Source: JBBQDZ01 sp038237515
GTDB lineage: Bacteria > Actinomycetota > Thermoleophilia > Gaiellales > Gaiellaceae
Reading direction: 5' to 3'
Assembly: GCA_038237515.1 (NCBI GenBank)
Contig: JBBRYP010000022.1
Span: 1 to 55,008, forward strand
DNA: 55,008 nt
The notes under the pieces were generated by a model. It did not search any database. It saw nothing but the letters and a program-made list of their open reading frames with translations, and was not told the origin of the DNA. The translations under genes were made by a program, and so were the position numbers. The number at the start of each line of letters is the position of its first letter. Positions within the stretch are counted from its first letter, which is position 1. Of the stretch, positions 13,646 through 20,670 are shown one piece after another.

Positions 13646-13929
13646 TGAGTAGAAGCTCGAAGAAGGGACCGTTCGTCGAGGACAGGCTGATGGGCCGGAT
13701 CGAGTCGATGAACGCCACGAACGAGAAACGGATGATCCGCACCTGGTCGCGGTCCTCCACGATCTTCCCCGAGATGGTCGGGCACACGATCGCGGTCCAC
13801 GACGGGCGCAAGCACGTACCGGTGTTCGTCACCGAGCAAATGGTCGGTCACAAGCTGGGCGAGTTCGCGCCGACACGGACTTTCCGCGGCCACGCCGGCG
13901 ACCGGCAGACGCAGGTCAAGAAGCGCTGA
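13645..13929 (+). CDS. rpsS: 30S ribosomal protein S19
   Basis: 94 residues. MSRSSKKGPFVEDRLM and the signature IAVHDGRKHVPVFVTEQMVGHKLGEF identify S19, which contacts the A-site tRNA side of the head. The ATG overlaps the rplB stop by one base (TAATG), which fixes the start; upstream in-frame codons belong to a shadow extension inside rplB. Confidence 0.98.
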
Positions 13930-14456
13930 TGGCCACGGTCGAGACAGGACGCGAGGTGCGCGCGGAAGCCAAGTGGGTACGGATCTCGCCTCGGAAGGCG
14001 CGACTCGTGGCGGAGCACATCCGCGGGCGCAGCGTGCCCGAGGCGCGCACGGTGCTCGCGTTCACCACGCGAGCTGCGGCGCGCGAGGTCGAGAAGGTGC
14101 TGCGCTCGGCGGTCGCGAACGCCGAGGCGAACCACGGGCTGCTCGGAGACGATCTGCTCGTCTCTGCCGCCTACGTGGACGAGGGCCCGACCATCAAGCG
14201 GTTCCGCCCGCGTGCGCGCGGGCGCGTGGCTCGCATCTACAAGCGGACGTGCCACATCACCGTCAAGCTCGTCCAGGATCCGAAGGCCCGTGCGCCGCGC
14301 CCCCAGCGCGCGCGGAGACAGGCCGCCCCCGCTCCGGTAGAGGCGCCCGTGACTGTCGAGGCGCCGCAGTTGCAGCCGACCGCCGAATCGGCGCCGGCGG
14401 AGAAGTCCAAGCGCATCCGCGCTCCCAGGCCCAGGCGAAAGGCGGAGGAGAGCTAG
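13929..14456 (+). CDS. rplV: 50S ribosomal protein L22 with C-terminal extension
   Basis: 175 residues, against about 110-120 for a minimal L22. The core (about 1-118) has WVRISPRKARLVAEHIRG and the tunnel hairpin GPTIKRFRPRARGRVARIYKRTCHITV. A Pro/Ala-rich, basic tail of about 57 residues ends PAEKSKRIRAPRPRRKAEES. The tail shares the PAEK-KR-R-KAEE pattern with the N-terminus of S17 in this operon. The stop codon TAG is the first triplet of the terminal inverted repeat of the 166-bp intergenic element that follows. Confidence 0.96.
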   Translation: MATVETGREVRAEAKWVRISPRKARLVAEHIRGRSVPEARTVLAFTTRAAAREVEKVLRSAVANAEANHGLLGDDLLVSAAYVDEGPTIKRFRPRARGRVARIYKRTCHITVKLVQDPKARAPRPQRARRQAAPAPVEAPVTVEAPQLQPTAESAPAEKSKRIRAPRPRRKAEES

Positions 14457-14619
14457 TGGATCACCCACCAACGTACACCGGTTTCTGGCCCGCGATCAGC
14501 GGCGCCAGGGGGCGTCCTCAGTCGCCCCGATATGCCACCATATCGAGACTCCCTGCGTCCTTCCCTGGCTTGCTGCTCGCGACCCAGAAATTCCGCCGAC
14601 GCCGGCGGGTGACCCACTA
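14454..14619 (+). repeat. Ribosomal-operon intergenic element, copy A (rplV/rpsC)
   Basis: 166-bp element filling the entire gap. Its terminal inverted repeat starts at the rplV TAG and ends at the base before the rpsC ATG. From outside in: terminal stem TAGTGGATCACCC with GGGTGACCCACTA (one mismatch, extendable inward with A-C mismatches); stem CGCGATCAGC/GCTGCTCGCG (one mismatch); stem GCCAGGG/CCCTGGC; then the core GCGTCCTCAGTCGC, an apical hairpin CGATATG-CCAC-CATATCG, and CTCCCTGCGTCCTT. It is about 90% identical (16 differences in 166) to copy B. The GGGTGA ahead of rpsC, the only Shine-Dalgarno-like sequence, is inside the terminal stem, so the structure could control rpsC initiation. 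A 54-codon ORF also runs from GTG 14456 to TAA overlapping the rpsC ATG. Confidence 0.8.
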
Positions 14620-15708
14620 ATGGGACAGAAGGTTCATCCCGGCGGATTGCGCGTCGGCGTTATCCACGACTGGAAGTCGAACTGGTTCGCCAGCACGAAG
14701 GAGTTCCCCGCGGCCCTGCTCGAGGACATCAAGATCCGCGAACACATCTACGGGAAGCTCGCCCACGCCGGCCTGTCGGACATCCTGATCCGCAAGGACA
14801 AGCAGCGGATCACGATCGACATCTATACGGCCAGGCCTGGAATCGTGATCGGCAAGTCGGGTGTGGAGGTGGACGCGCTGCGGCGCGAGGTGCATGCGCT
14901 GACGCACAAGAACGTCCACATCAACATCAACGAGATCAAGCGGCCGGAGCTCGACGCCAAGCTCGTCGCCCAATCGATCGCCGAGCAGCTCCAGAACCGC
15001 GTCAGTTTCCGGCGCGCGATGAAGCGCTCCCTGGCCTCTGCGATGCGCTCCGGCGCGCAGGGGGTCAAGATCATGTGCGGCGGCCGGCTCGGCGGCGGCG
15101 AGATGAGCCGGTCCGAGAGCTATTCCGAAGGTCGAGTGCCGCTGCACACGATCCGGGCCGACATCGACTACGGGTTCTGCGAAGCGAAGACGACCTACGG
15201 CCGCATCGGCGTCAAGGTCTGGATCAACAAGGGCGAGATCATGCCGGAGGGTTACGAGGGGATCACCCAGAAGGACTCGCGGCTCGGCGAGCAAGATCAG
15301 GCACGGCGCCGGGGAGGCGTCTCCGAGGGACTCTCGGCCTCGCGCGAGTCCAGCCGCGCGCGCGGCGGTGACCGCACCGACCTCGGACCGGTTCGCCGTG
15401 GGCGACCCGGCGGTCGAGGCGGGCGTCCCCGTCCCGGCGGCGGAGGCGGGGCGGATCGGTCCCGCGGCCAGACGAACGTCGAGCGCCCCCGGACGAACGA
15501 GCGCGCAGTCTCGGCCGAGGGCAGCGAGCAGCCGGTGATCGAGCCTCAGGTCGAGACGACGCCGGCTCCCGTCGCCGACGCGCCGGACTCGACGACGCAG
15601 AAGCAGATGCACGAGGACCCGACGAAGCTCGACCAGTCCGGGAACGAGGGTGCCGAGAGCTCCGGCGGCTCCGGCTCCGGCAGCCCGCGCGGCAAGGGAG
15701 GGCGCTAG
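14620..15708 (+). CDS. rpsC: 30S ribosomal protein S3 with long C-terminal extension
   Basis: 362 residues, against about 210-280 usually. The core (about 1-215) starts MGQKVHPGGLRVGVI; the KH domain has RPGIVIGKSGVEVDALR and the C-terminal domain GVKIMCGGRLGGGEMSRSE and YGRIGVKVWINKGEIMPEG. The last ~145 residues are disordered, first Arg/Gly-rich (RRGRPGGRGGRPRPGGGGGADRSRG), then acidic. The gene is flanked on both sides by near-identical 166-bp elements that abut its start and its stop. Confidence 0.97.
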   Translation: MGQKVHPGGLRVGVIHDWKSNWFASTKEFPAALLEDIKIREHIYGKLAHAGLSDILIRKDKQRITIDIYTARPGIVIGKSGVEVDALRREVHALTHKNVHININEIKRPELDAKLVAQSIAEQLQNRVSFRRAMKRSLASAMRSGAQGVKIMCGGRLGGGEMSRSESYSEGRVPLHTIRADIDYGFCEAKTTYGRIGVKVWINKGEIMPEGYEGITQKDSRLGEQDQARRRGGVSEGLSASRESSRARGGDRTDLGPVRRGRPGGRGGRPRPGGGGGADRSRGQTNVERPRTNERAVSAEGSEQPVIEPQVETTPAPVADAPDSTTQKQMHEDPTKLDQSGNEGAESSGGSGSGSPRGKGGR

Positions 15709-15871
15709 TGGATCGCCCACCAACGTTTGCCGGTTTCCGGCCCGCGATCAGCGGCGCCAGGGGGCGTCCTCAGTCGCCTCCATATGCCAGCATATGGAGG
15801 CTCCCTGCGTCCTTCCCTGGCTTGCTGCTCGCGACCCAGAAAGTCCACCAACGTCGGCGGGCGATCCACTA
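15706..15871 (+). repeat. Ribosomal-operon intergenic element, copy B (rpsC/rplP)
   Basis: Same length and boundaries as copy A: from the rpsC TAG to the base before the rplP ATG. Terminal stem TAGTGGATCGCCC/GGGCGATCCACTA is a perfect 13 bp. Relative to copy A the A-T pair at position 10 has become G-C on both arms, and the apical stem is CCTCCATATG/CATATGGAGG, with a G-C to C-G flip opposite copy A. Stem GCCAGGG/CCCTGGC and the core GCGTCCTCAGTCGC are unchanged. These paired changes indicate selection on RNA (or DNA hairpin) structure. A 54-codon ORF runs from GTG 15708 to TAA at the rplP start; most base changes versus copy A alter its residues, so coding seems unlikely. Confidence 0.8.
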
Positions 15872-16297
15872 ATGCTGCTGCCGAAGAAGACGAAATTCCG
15901 CAAGCACCATCGCGGGCGGCGAGCTGGCATGTCCAAGGGTCAGACGACCGTGCAGTCGGGCGACTTCGGGTTGAAGGCGCTCGAGCGGGCCTGGATCACG
16001 AACCGTCAGATCGAGGCGGCGCGGATCGCGATGACGCGCAAGATCAAGCGTGGCGGGAAGGTGTGGATCAACGTCTTCCCGGACAAGCCCGTGACGCAGA
16101 AGCCGGCGGAGACGCGCATGGGCAAAGGCAAGGGTTCGCCCGAGCACTGGGTTGCCGTGATCAAGCCGGGGCGAGTCATGTTCGAGCTGGCGGGTGTGCC
16201 CGAGCCGCTTGCCAAGGAGGCGCTCCGACTGGCCGGTACGAAGTTGGCCGTCAAGACGAAGGTCGTGAAGCGGGAAGGTGGTCTCTTTGAATCCTGA
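15872..16297 (+). CDS. rplP: 50S ribosomal protein L16
   Basis: 141 residues, normal length. It starts MLLPKKTKFRKHHRGR and has the signatures ERAWITNRQIEAARIAMTR and RMGKGKGSPEHWVAVIKPG. L16 organises the A-site region of the large subunit. The ATG follows element B with no gap. A 51-bp gap separates it from rpmC. Confidence 0.97.
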   Translation: MLLPKKTKFRKHHRGRRAGMSKGQTTVQSGDFGLKALERAWITNRQIEAARIAMTRKIKRGGKVWINVFPDKPVTQKPAETRMGKGKGSPEHWVAVIKPGRVMFELAGVPEPLAKEALRLAGTKLAVKTKVVKREGGLFES

Positions 16298-16348
16298 GAA
16301 CCTCCGGTCCGAGCCCCAGAAGTCGGGCGCTCGCGCGGAAAGCACCTC

Positions 16349-16552
16349 ATGAGGCCCAGGCAGCTCAGGGACCTGAACGACGAGGAGCTCGAGCGCAAGC
16401 TCGAGGAGACCCGGCACGAGCTCTTCAACCTGCGCTTCCAGTCCTCGACGGGAGCGCTCGAGAACAGCGCCCGCCTGAGGCTCGCGAAGCGCGAGATCGC
16501 CAGGATCCTGACGATTCGCCACGAGCGCGAGGCTCTGCTGGAGAGGAAGTAA
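16349..16552 (+). CDS. rpmC: 50S ribosomal protein L29
   Basis: 67 residues, all-helical: LRDLNDEELERKLEETRHELFNLRFQ followed by ARLRLAKREIARILTIRHE, the typical two-helix L29 hairpin near the tunnel exit. ATG start; the stop lies 2 bp before rpsQ. Confidence 0.97.
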   Translation: MRPRQLRDLNDEELERKLEETRHELFNLRFQSSTGALENSARLRLAKREIARILTIRHEREALLERK

Positions 16553-16554
16553 CG

Positions 16555-17469
16555 ATGGCTGACGAGAAGATGAATCAGGACGCGACAACCGAGGCGCAGA
16601 CTTCTGAGGAGCAGACTCCTGCGGAGAAGCCGAAGCGCTCGCGCAAGAAGGCCGAGGAGGCCGCCGCGGCGCCTCTCGAGGCACCGCTCACATCCGAGGA
16701 GGTCGAGGTGGCGAGCGTGGACGAGCCGGCCGGCGCCGAGCCCGTCTCTTTGCCCGTCGCCGCTCCCGAGTCCGAACCGGCCGAGCCCGGGGCAGTCCCT
16801 GCGGCCGAGGCGGCCGACGAGCCGGCGGCCGAGGCCGTACCGGAGTCCGAACCTGAGCCTGAGCCCGCTGCCGAGGCGGAGCCTCCGGTCGCGGAGGTGA
16901 CCGAGGCGGCACCGGCCGAAGAGCCGGCCGCCGCCGAGTCCCTCGGCGCCGCGGAGCCGCAGCCGAGCGTCGAAGCCGAGGCAGCCGCAGCCGCGGCACC
17001 CATCGACGAGCCTGCTGTCGCCGAACCTCCTGCCGACGAGCCGGAGCCGGCCGGCGCGACCGAGCCCGCCGCGGAAGCTGTCGCGCCGCCGGCGTCCGCG
17101 GAGCCGAAGCGCAAGAAGAAGCGCCTCCCGCGAGGCGAGCGGCGGCAGCGCTCGAGGCTGAAACGGGAGCACCCGGCAGAACGCAAGCCGATCACGAGGT
17201 TGCCGAAGCCCGAGCGCGAACGTTCATCGACGCAGGAGCGGCGCGGGGTCGTCGTCTCGAGCGGGATGGACAAGACGATCGTCGTCAAGGTCGACACCGT
17301 GAAGGCACACCCGCGCTACAAGAAGGTCGTCCGCCGCTCGACGAAGTTCCACGCTCACGACGAGCGGAACGCGGCGAACGTCGGTGACGTCGTGCGGATC
17401 GTGGAGACCCGCCCGCTCTCGAAGACGAAGAACTGGCGCCTGGCCGAGATCGTGGAAGCCGCGAGATGA
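16555..17469 (+). CDS. rpsQ: 30S ribosomal protein S17 with ~225-residue N-terminal extension
   Basis: 304 residues, although S17 is normally about 80-110. The S17 core is the last ~79 residues (GVVVSSGMDKTIVVKV, then VVRRSTKFHAHDE and PLSKTKNWRLAEIVE). The extension has three parts: a short basic start (PAEKPKRSRKKAEEAA), an Ala/Glu/Pro-rich acidic stretch (about 25-183) and a strongly basic linker (about 184-225, KRKKKRLPRGERRQRSRLKR). The ATG two bases after the rpmC stop is the natural coupled start and the frame stays open throughout, so the extension looks genuine. No function is known to me for such a tail; being acidic then basic, it could bind rRNA or a basic partner. Confidence 0.93.
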   Translation: MADEKMNQDATTEAQTSEEQTPAEKPKRSRKKAEEAAAAPLEAPLTSEEVEVASVDEPAGAEPVSLPVAAPESEPAEPGAVPAAEAADEPAAEAVPESEPEPEPAAEAEPPVAEVTEAAPAEEPAAAESLGAAEPQPSVEAEAAAAAAPIDEPAVAEPPADEPEPAGATEPAAEAVAPPASAEPKRKKKRLPRGERRQRSRLKREHPAERKPITRLPKPERERSSTQERRGVVVSSGMDKTIVVKVDTVKAHPRYKKVVRRSTKFHAHDERNAANVGDVVRIVETRPLSKTKNWRLAEIVEAAR

Positions 17470-17834
17470 TCCAGCAGGAGTCGCGTCTGAAGGTGGCGGA
17501 CAACACGGGCGCCCGCGAGATCCTCTGCATCCGCGTCAAGGGTGGATCTCACCGCCGGTACGCCCGGGTCGGGGACATCATCACGGCGACGGTGAAGGCC
17601 GCGACGCCGCAGGGCGCGGTGAAGAAGGGCGAGGTCGTGCAGGCTGTCGTCGTCCGGACGAAGAAGGCTTACGGCCGCGACGACGGCACGCTGATCGCCT
17701 TCGACGAGAACGCGGCCGTGCTCATCGACGCCCAGCGTAACCCGCGCGGCACCCGGATCTTCGGCCCGGTCGCCCGCGAGTTGCGCGAGAGGAACTTTAT
17801 GAAGATCGTCTCACTCGCTCCGGAGGTTCTCTGA
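17466..17834 (+). CDS. rplN: 50S ribosomal protein L14
   Basis: 122 residues: MIQQESRLKVADNTGAREILCIRVKGG and IFGPVARELRERNFMKIVSLAPEVL are the diagnostic ends. L14 sits at the subunit interface and is the RsfS silencing-factor site in other bacteria. 4-bp overlap with rpsQ; 2 bp before rplX. Confidence 0.98.
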   Translation: MIQQESRLKVADNTGAREILCIRVKGGSHRRYARVGDIITATVKAATPQGAVKKGEVVQAVVVRTKKAYGRDDGTLIAFDENAAVLIDAQRNPRGTRIFGPVARELRERNFMKIVSLAPEVL

Positions 17835-17836
17835 CC

Positions 17837-18205
17837 GTGGCTGCGACGTTGAAGATCAAGAAGGGAGACCTCGTCCAGATCCTGTCGGGCAAGGATCGCG
17901 GCAAGCAGGGCCGGATCATCCGGGCCATGCCGCAGGAGAGACGCGTGATCGTCGAGAACCTGAACATCGTCAAGCGGCACACGAAGCCGCGCCCGATCCG
18001 GGACGCCAGCCGGATGGGCGGTCAGCAGATCGCACCGGGCGGTGTGATCGAGAAGGCTGCGCCGCTCGCGGTCTCGAAGGTGATGGTCGTCTGCCCGACG
18101 TGCCGGCGCCCAACGCGGGTCGGCACCGTCATCAAGGAGATCAAGGGCGAACGGGTCAAGATCCGCGTCTGCAAGCGCGCCGACTGCGGACAGGAGATCG
18201 ACTAA
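17837..18205 (+). CDS. rplX: 50S ribosomal protein L24
   Basis: 122 residues. The KOW motif region is KIKKGDLVQILSGKDRGKQGRI, followed by VENLNIVKRHTKP. The C-terminal part carries four cysteines in two pairs (VCPTCRRPTR and RVCKRADCGQ), a likely zinc ribbon seen in some L24 proteins. GTG start. Its TAA overlaps an ATG (TAATG) that opens the ORF inside element C. Confidence 0.97.
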   Translation: MAATLKIKKGDLVQILSGKDRGKQGRIIRAMPQERRVIVENLNIVKRHTKPRPIRDASRMGGQQIAPGGVIEKAAPLAVSKVMVVCPTCRRPTRVGTVIKEIKGERVKIRVCKRADCGQEID

Positions 18206-18374
18206 TGGCGGCGGCCCCCTCCCGCGTGCCTCGCGCTCGCGAGCGGGCTGCAAAGCTCGTTCTCGCCGCGTCCTCGGTCGCACCCGTAGCCTGCGGCTAC
18301 GAATGCTCCCTCCGTCCTTGCGAGACCGGCTTTTCGCCGCTCGCGAGCACGATGCCCACGGAAGGTGACCGCTG
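18206..18374 (+). repeat. Ribosomal-operon intergenic element, copy C (rplX/rplE)
   Basis: 169 bp filling the gap. Outer stem GCTCGCGAGCGG/CCGCTCGCGAGC (12 bp, perfect), then AAAGC/GCTTT, stem TCTCGC/GCGAGA, the core GCGTCCTCGGTCGC, apical hairpin CGTAGCC-TGC-GGCTACG and CTCCCTCCGTCCTT. Relative to copies A and B the stem next to the core is entirely rewritten on both sides while pairing is kept. A strong GGAAGGTG lies 6 nt before the rplE ATG and is shared with copy D. An ORF of 56 codons runs ATG 18205 to TGA 18375, overlapping both neighbours by stop/start. Confidence 0.75.
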
Positions 18375-18971
18375 ATGGCGGCGTCGAAGAACGGCAAGGC
18401 AGCGGACGGGTACAGGCCCCGCCTCAAGGAGAGCTACGAGTCGGACATTCGCGGCCGCCTTCAGGAGGATCTCGGGTTGTCCTCGGTCATGCAGGTGCCG
18501 AAGGTGTCGAAGATCACGCTCAACATGGGTGTCGGCGAGGCGAAGACGGATGCCAAGGCGCTCGACGGAGCCATGGAGGAGCTGGCGGTCATAGCGGGCC
18601 AGAAGGCGCAGGTGCGCCGCGCTCGCAAGTCGATCGCCGCGTTCAAGCTCCGCGAGGGCATGCCAATCGGTGCGCGCGTCACCCTGCGCGGAGCGCGCAT
18701 GTGGGAGTTCCTCGACCGGCTCGTCTCGATTGCGCTCCCGCGCATCCGCGACTTCCGGGGCCTGAGCCCCGGGTCCTTCGACGGGCGCGGCAACTACTCG
18801 CTCGGGATTCGGGAGCAGCTCATCTTTCCCGAGATCAACTACGACGACATCAGCACCGTCCGCGGGCTCGACGTGGCGATCACGACCACGGCGCAGACCG
18901 ACGAGCAGGCACTCGCGCTCCTGCGCGGGCTCGGCCTGCCGTTCGCGGCGGAGGAACGGAAGGACGCCTAA
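18375..18971 (+). CDS. rplE: 50S ribosomal protein L5
   Basis: 198 residues. Signatures: VPKVSKITLNMGVGEAK, RKSIAAFKLREGMPIGARVTLRG and GLSPGSFDGRGNYSLGIREQLIFPEI. L5 forms the 5S rRNA particle with L18 and contacts P-site tRNA. The short N-terminal extension (MAASKNGKAADG) is unremarkable. ATG overlaps the TGA of the ORF in element C and is preceded by GGAAGGTG; 1-bp overlap with rpsN. Confidence 0.98.
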   Translation: MAASKNGKAADGYRPRLKESYESDIRGRLQEDLGLSSVMQVPKVSKITLNMGVGEAKTDAKALDGAMEELAVIAGQKAQVRRARKSIAAFKLREGMPIGARVTLRGARMWEFLDRLVSIALPRIRDFRGLSPGSFDGRGNYSLGIREQLIFPEINYDDISTVRGLDVAITTTAQTDEQALALLRGLGLPFAAEERKDA

Positions 18972-19156
18972 TGGCCAAGAAGTCCCTGATCGCGAAAGCC
19001 GGACGCCCGCAGCGCTTCAAGGTGCGGCAGTACACCCGCTGCAACCGCTGCGGCCGCCCACGCGCGGTCTTCCGCAAGTTCGGGCTCTGCCGTATCTGCC
19101 TCCGCGAACTCGCTCACCAGGGCGTGATCCCGGGCATGACGAAGAGCAGCTGGTAA
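18971..19156 (+). CDS. rpsN: 30S ribosomal protein S14, zinc-binding (type Z)
   Basis: 61 residues with four cysteines, CNRCGRPRAVFRKFGLCRIC, the zinc-ribbon (C+) form. Some bacteria carry a second, zinc-free S14 elsewhere for zinc starvation; none is in this window. The start overlaps the rplE stop by one base. Confidence 0.98.
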   Translation: MAKKSLIAKAGRPQRFKVRQYTRCNRCGRPRAVFRKFGLCRICLRELAHQGVIPGMTKSSW

Positions 19157-19159
19157 CCC

Positions 19160-19555
19160 ATGCAGACCGACCCGATCGCAGACATGCTCACGCGCATCCG
19201 CAACGCCAACAAGGCGATGCACGAGCGCACCCAGATGCCGACCTCGCGGCTGAAGGTCGAGATCGCGCGCCTCCTCAAGGAGGAGGGCTACATCAAGGAC
19301 TACCGCGTGGAGGAGGGGGATCCCTTCAACTCGCTCGTCGTCGAGCTCAAGTTCGGCCGCAATCGTGAGCGGGTGCTGACGAACGTCAAGCGAATCTCCA
19401 AGCCGGGCCGGCGGGTCTACGCGCGCAAGGATCGCCTGCCGCGCGTGCTCGGTGGCATGGGAACCGCGATCATGTCCACCTCGAAGGGCGTGATCACGAG
19501 CCGCACGGCTCACGAGCAGGGCTTGGGTGGCGAGGTCATCTGTTTCGTGTGGTGA
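19160..19555 (+). CDS. rpsH: 30S ribosomal protein S8
   Basis: 131 residues: DPIADMLTRIRNANKAMHE at the N-terminus and VMSTSKGVITSRTAHEQGLGGEVICFVW at the C-terminus are standard. S8 binds the central domain of 16S rRNA and represses the spc operon in Escherichia coli. 3 bp after rpsN; 61 bp before rplF. Confidence 0.98.
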   Translation: MQTDPIADMLTRIRNANKAMHERTQMPTSRLKVEIARLLKEEGYIKDYRVEEGDPFNSLVVELKFGRNRERVLTNVKRISKPGRRVYARKDRLPRVLGGMGTAIMSTSKGVITSRTAHEQGLGGEVICFVW

Positions 19556-19616
19556 CGAGCAGGCCAAAATCTGACGATTTTCGCCTGGAGAAGAACTCGA
19601 AGACGGGAATGGAATC

Positions 19617-20150
19617 ATGAGTCGAATCGGAAGGAAGCCAATCGAAGTGCCTTCGAGCGTCAACGTCTCGGTCGATCCGGGGCGCGTGATGGTCGCCGGG
19701 CCGCTCGGTTCCCTGAGCCAGCAGATCCCGCAGCGCATGCAGGTCGAGCAGGAAGAGGGAACGATCGTCGTCTCCCGCCCGACCGAGCGCGGGGAGGATC
19801 GGGCGCTGCACGGGCTCACTCGAACGCTGATCGCGAACATGGTCGAGGGCGTCACGAAGGGTTTCGAGAAGCGCCTGGAGATCCAGGGCGTCGGCTACCG
19901 AGCGTCACTCCAGGGAACGAACCTCGAGCTTAACGTCGGCTACTCGCACTCCGTGAGGATCACACCGCGGGACGGGATCGCATTCGAGGTCCCTGCCCCG
20001 ACGCAGATCGTCGTCAAGGGGATCGACAAGCAGCAGGTCGGGCAAACCGCCGCGGAGATTCGCAAGGTGAGGCCCCCGGAGCCCTACAAGGGCAAGGGCA
20101 TTCGCTACGAGGGCGAGTACGTCCGCCGCAAGATCGGGAAGAGAGCATGA
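19617..20150 (+). CDS. rplF: 50S ribosomal protein L6
   Basis: 177 residues. MSRIGRKPIEVPSSVNV and the C-terminal signature PEPYKGKGIRYEGEYVRRKIGK identify L6, located near the GTPase-associated centre. ATG start; 4-bp overlap (ATGA) with rplR. Confidence 0.98.
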   Translation: MSRIGRKPIEVPSSVNVSVDPGRVMVAGPLGSLSQQIPQRMQVEQEEGTIVVSRPTERGEDRALHGLTRTLIANMVEGVTKGFEKRLEIQGVGYRASLQGTNLELNVGYSHSVRITPRDGIAFEVPAPTQIVVKGIDKQQVGQTAAEIRKVRPPEPYKGKGIRYEGEYVRRKIGKRA

Positions 20151-20503
20151 GCACGCTGACCACCCGACAGGCGCGCGAGCGCCGCCACAGGCGCGTCCGC
20201 GGCAAGGTCTCCGGCACGGCCGAGCGGCCGCGCCTCGTCGTCTTCCGGTCGAATCGCGGCATCGAGGCGCAGCTCGTGGACGACGATTCCGCGCGCACGC
20301 TCGCGTCGGCGAGCTGGCTCGGTGTCAAGCGCTCCTTCAAGGGCAACAAGACCGAGCAGGCCGGCGAGGTCGGCAAGCTGCTCGCCGCGAGCGCCAAGAG
20401 AGCAGGTGTCGAACGTGCCGTCTTCGACCGCGGCGGCTACCTCTACCACGGACGAGTCAAGGCGCTCGCGGACGCGGCGCGCGAGGGAGGCCTGCAGTTT
20501 TGA
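20147..20503 (+). CDS. rplR: 50S ribosomal protein L18
   Basis: 118 residues: RRHRRVRGKVSGTAERPRLVVFRSNRGIEAQ and the C-terminal FDRGGYLYHGRVKALADAAREGGLQF. 5S rRNA-binding partner of L5. The stop TGA overlaps a TTG that opens the ORF inside element D. Confidence 0.98.
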   Translation: MSTLTTRQARERRHRRVRGKVSGTAERPRLVVFRSNRGIEAQLVDDDSARTLASASWLGVKRSFKGNKTEQAGEVGKLLAASAKRAGVERAVFDRGGYLYHGRVKALADAAREGGLQF

Positions 20504-20670
20504 TTGCATTCCCCTCCCGCCTCGCTCGCGCCCGCGGGGGTGCTGCAAAGCGGCGCCTCGCGGCGTCCTCAGTCGCGCCCGCATGCGGCTCCGCCCTATC
20601 CATGCCCTGCGTCGTTGCGAGGCTTGCTTTTCGCGGCCCGCAACACGATCGATTCGGAAGGTGAACGCTT
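20504..20670 (+). repeat. Ribosomal-operon intergenic element, copy D (rplR/rpsE)
   Basis: 167 bp filling the gap. Pairing as in copy C: GCGGG/CCCGC plus GCAAAGC/GCTTTTC (one mismatch), then GCCTCGC/GCGAGGC (7 bp, perfect), around the core GCGTCCTCAGTCGC and a weaker apical CCGCATGCGG. The last 18 bases match copy C (CGGAAGGTGA followed by ACGCTT or CCGCTG), providing the rpsE ribosome-binding site. A 54-codon ORF runs TTG 20500 to TGA 20664. Its residues AASSVAP-ACG match those of the copy C ORF, which reads the core in the same frame. Confidence 0.75.
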
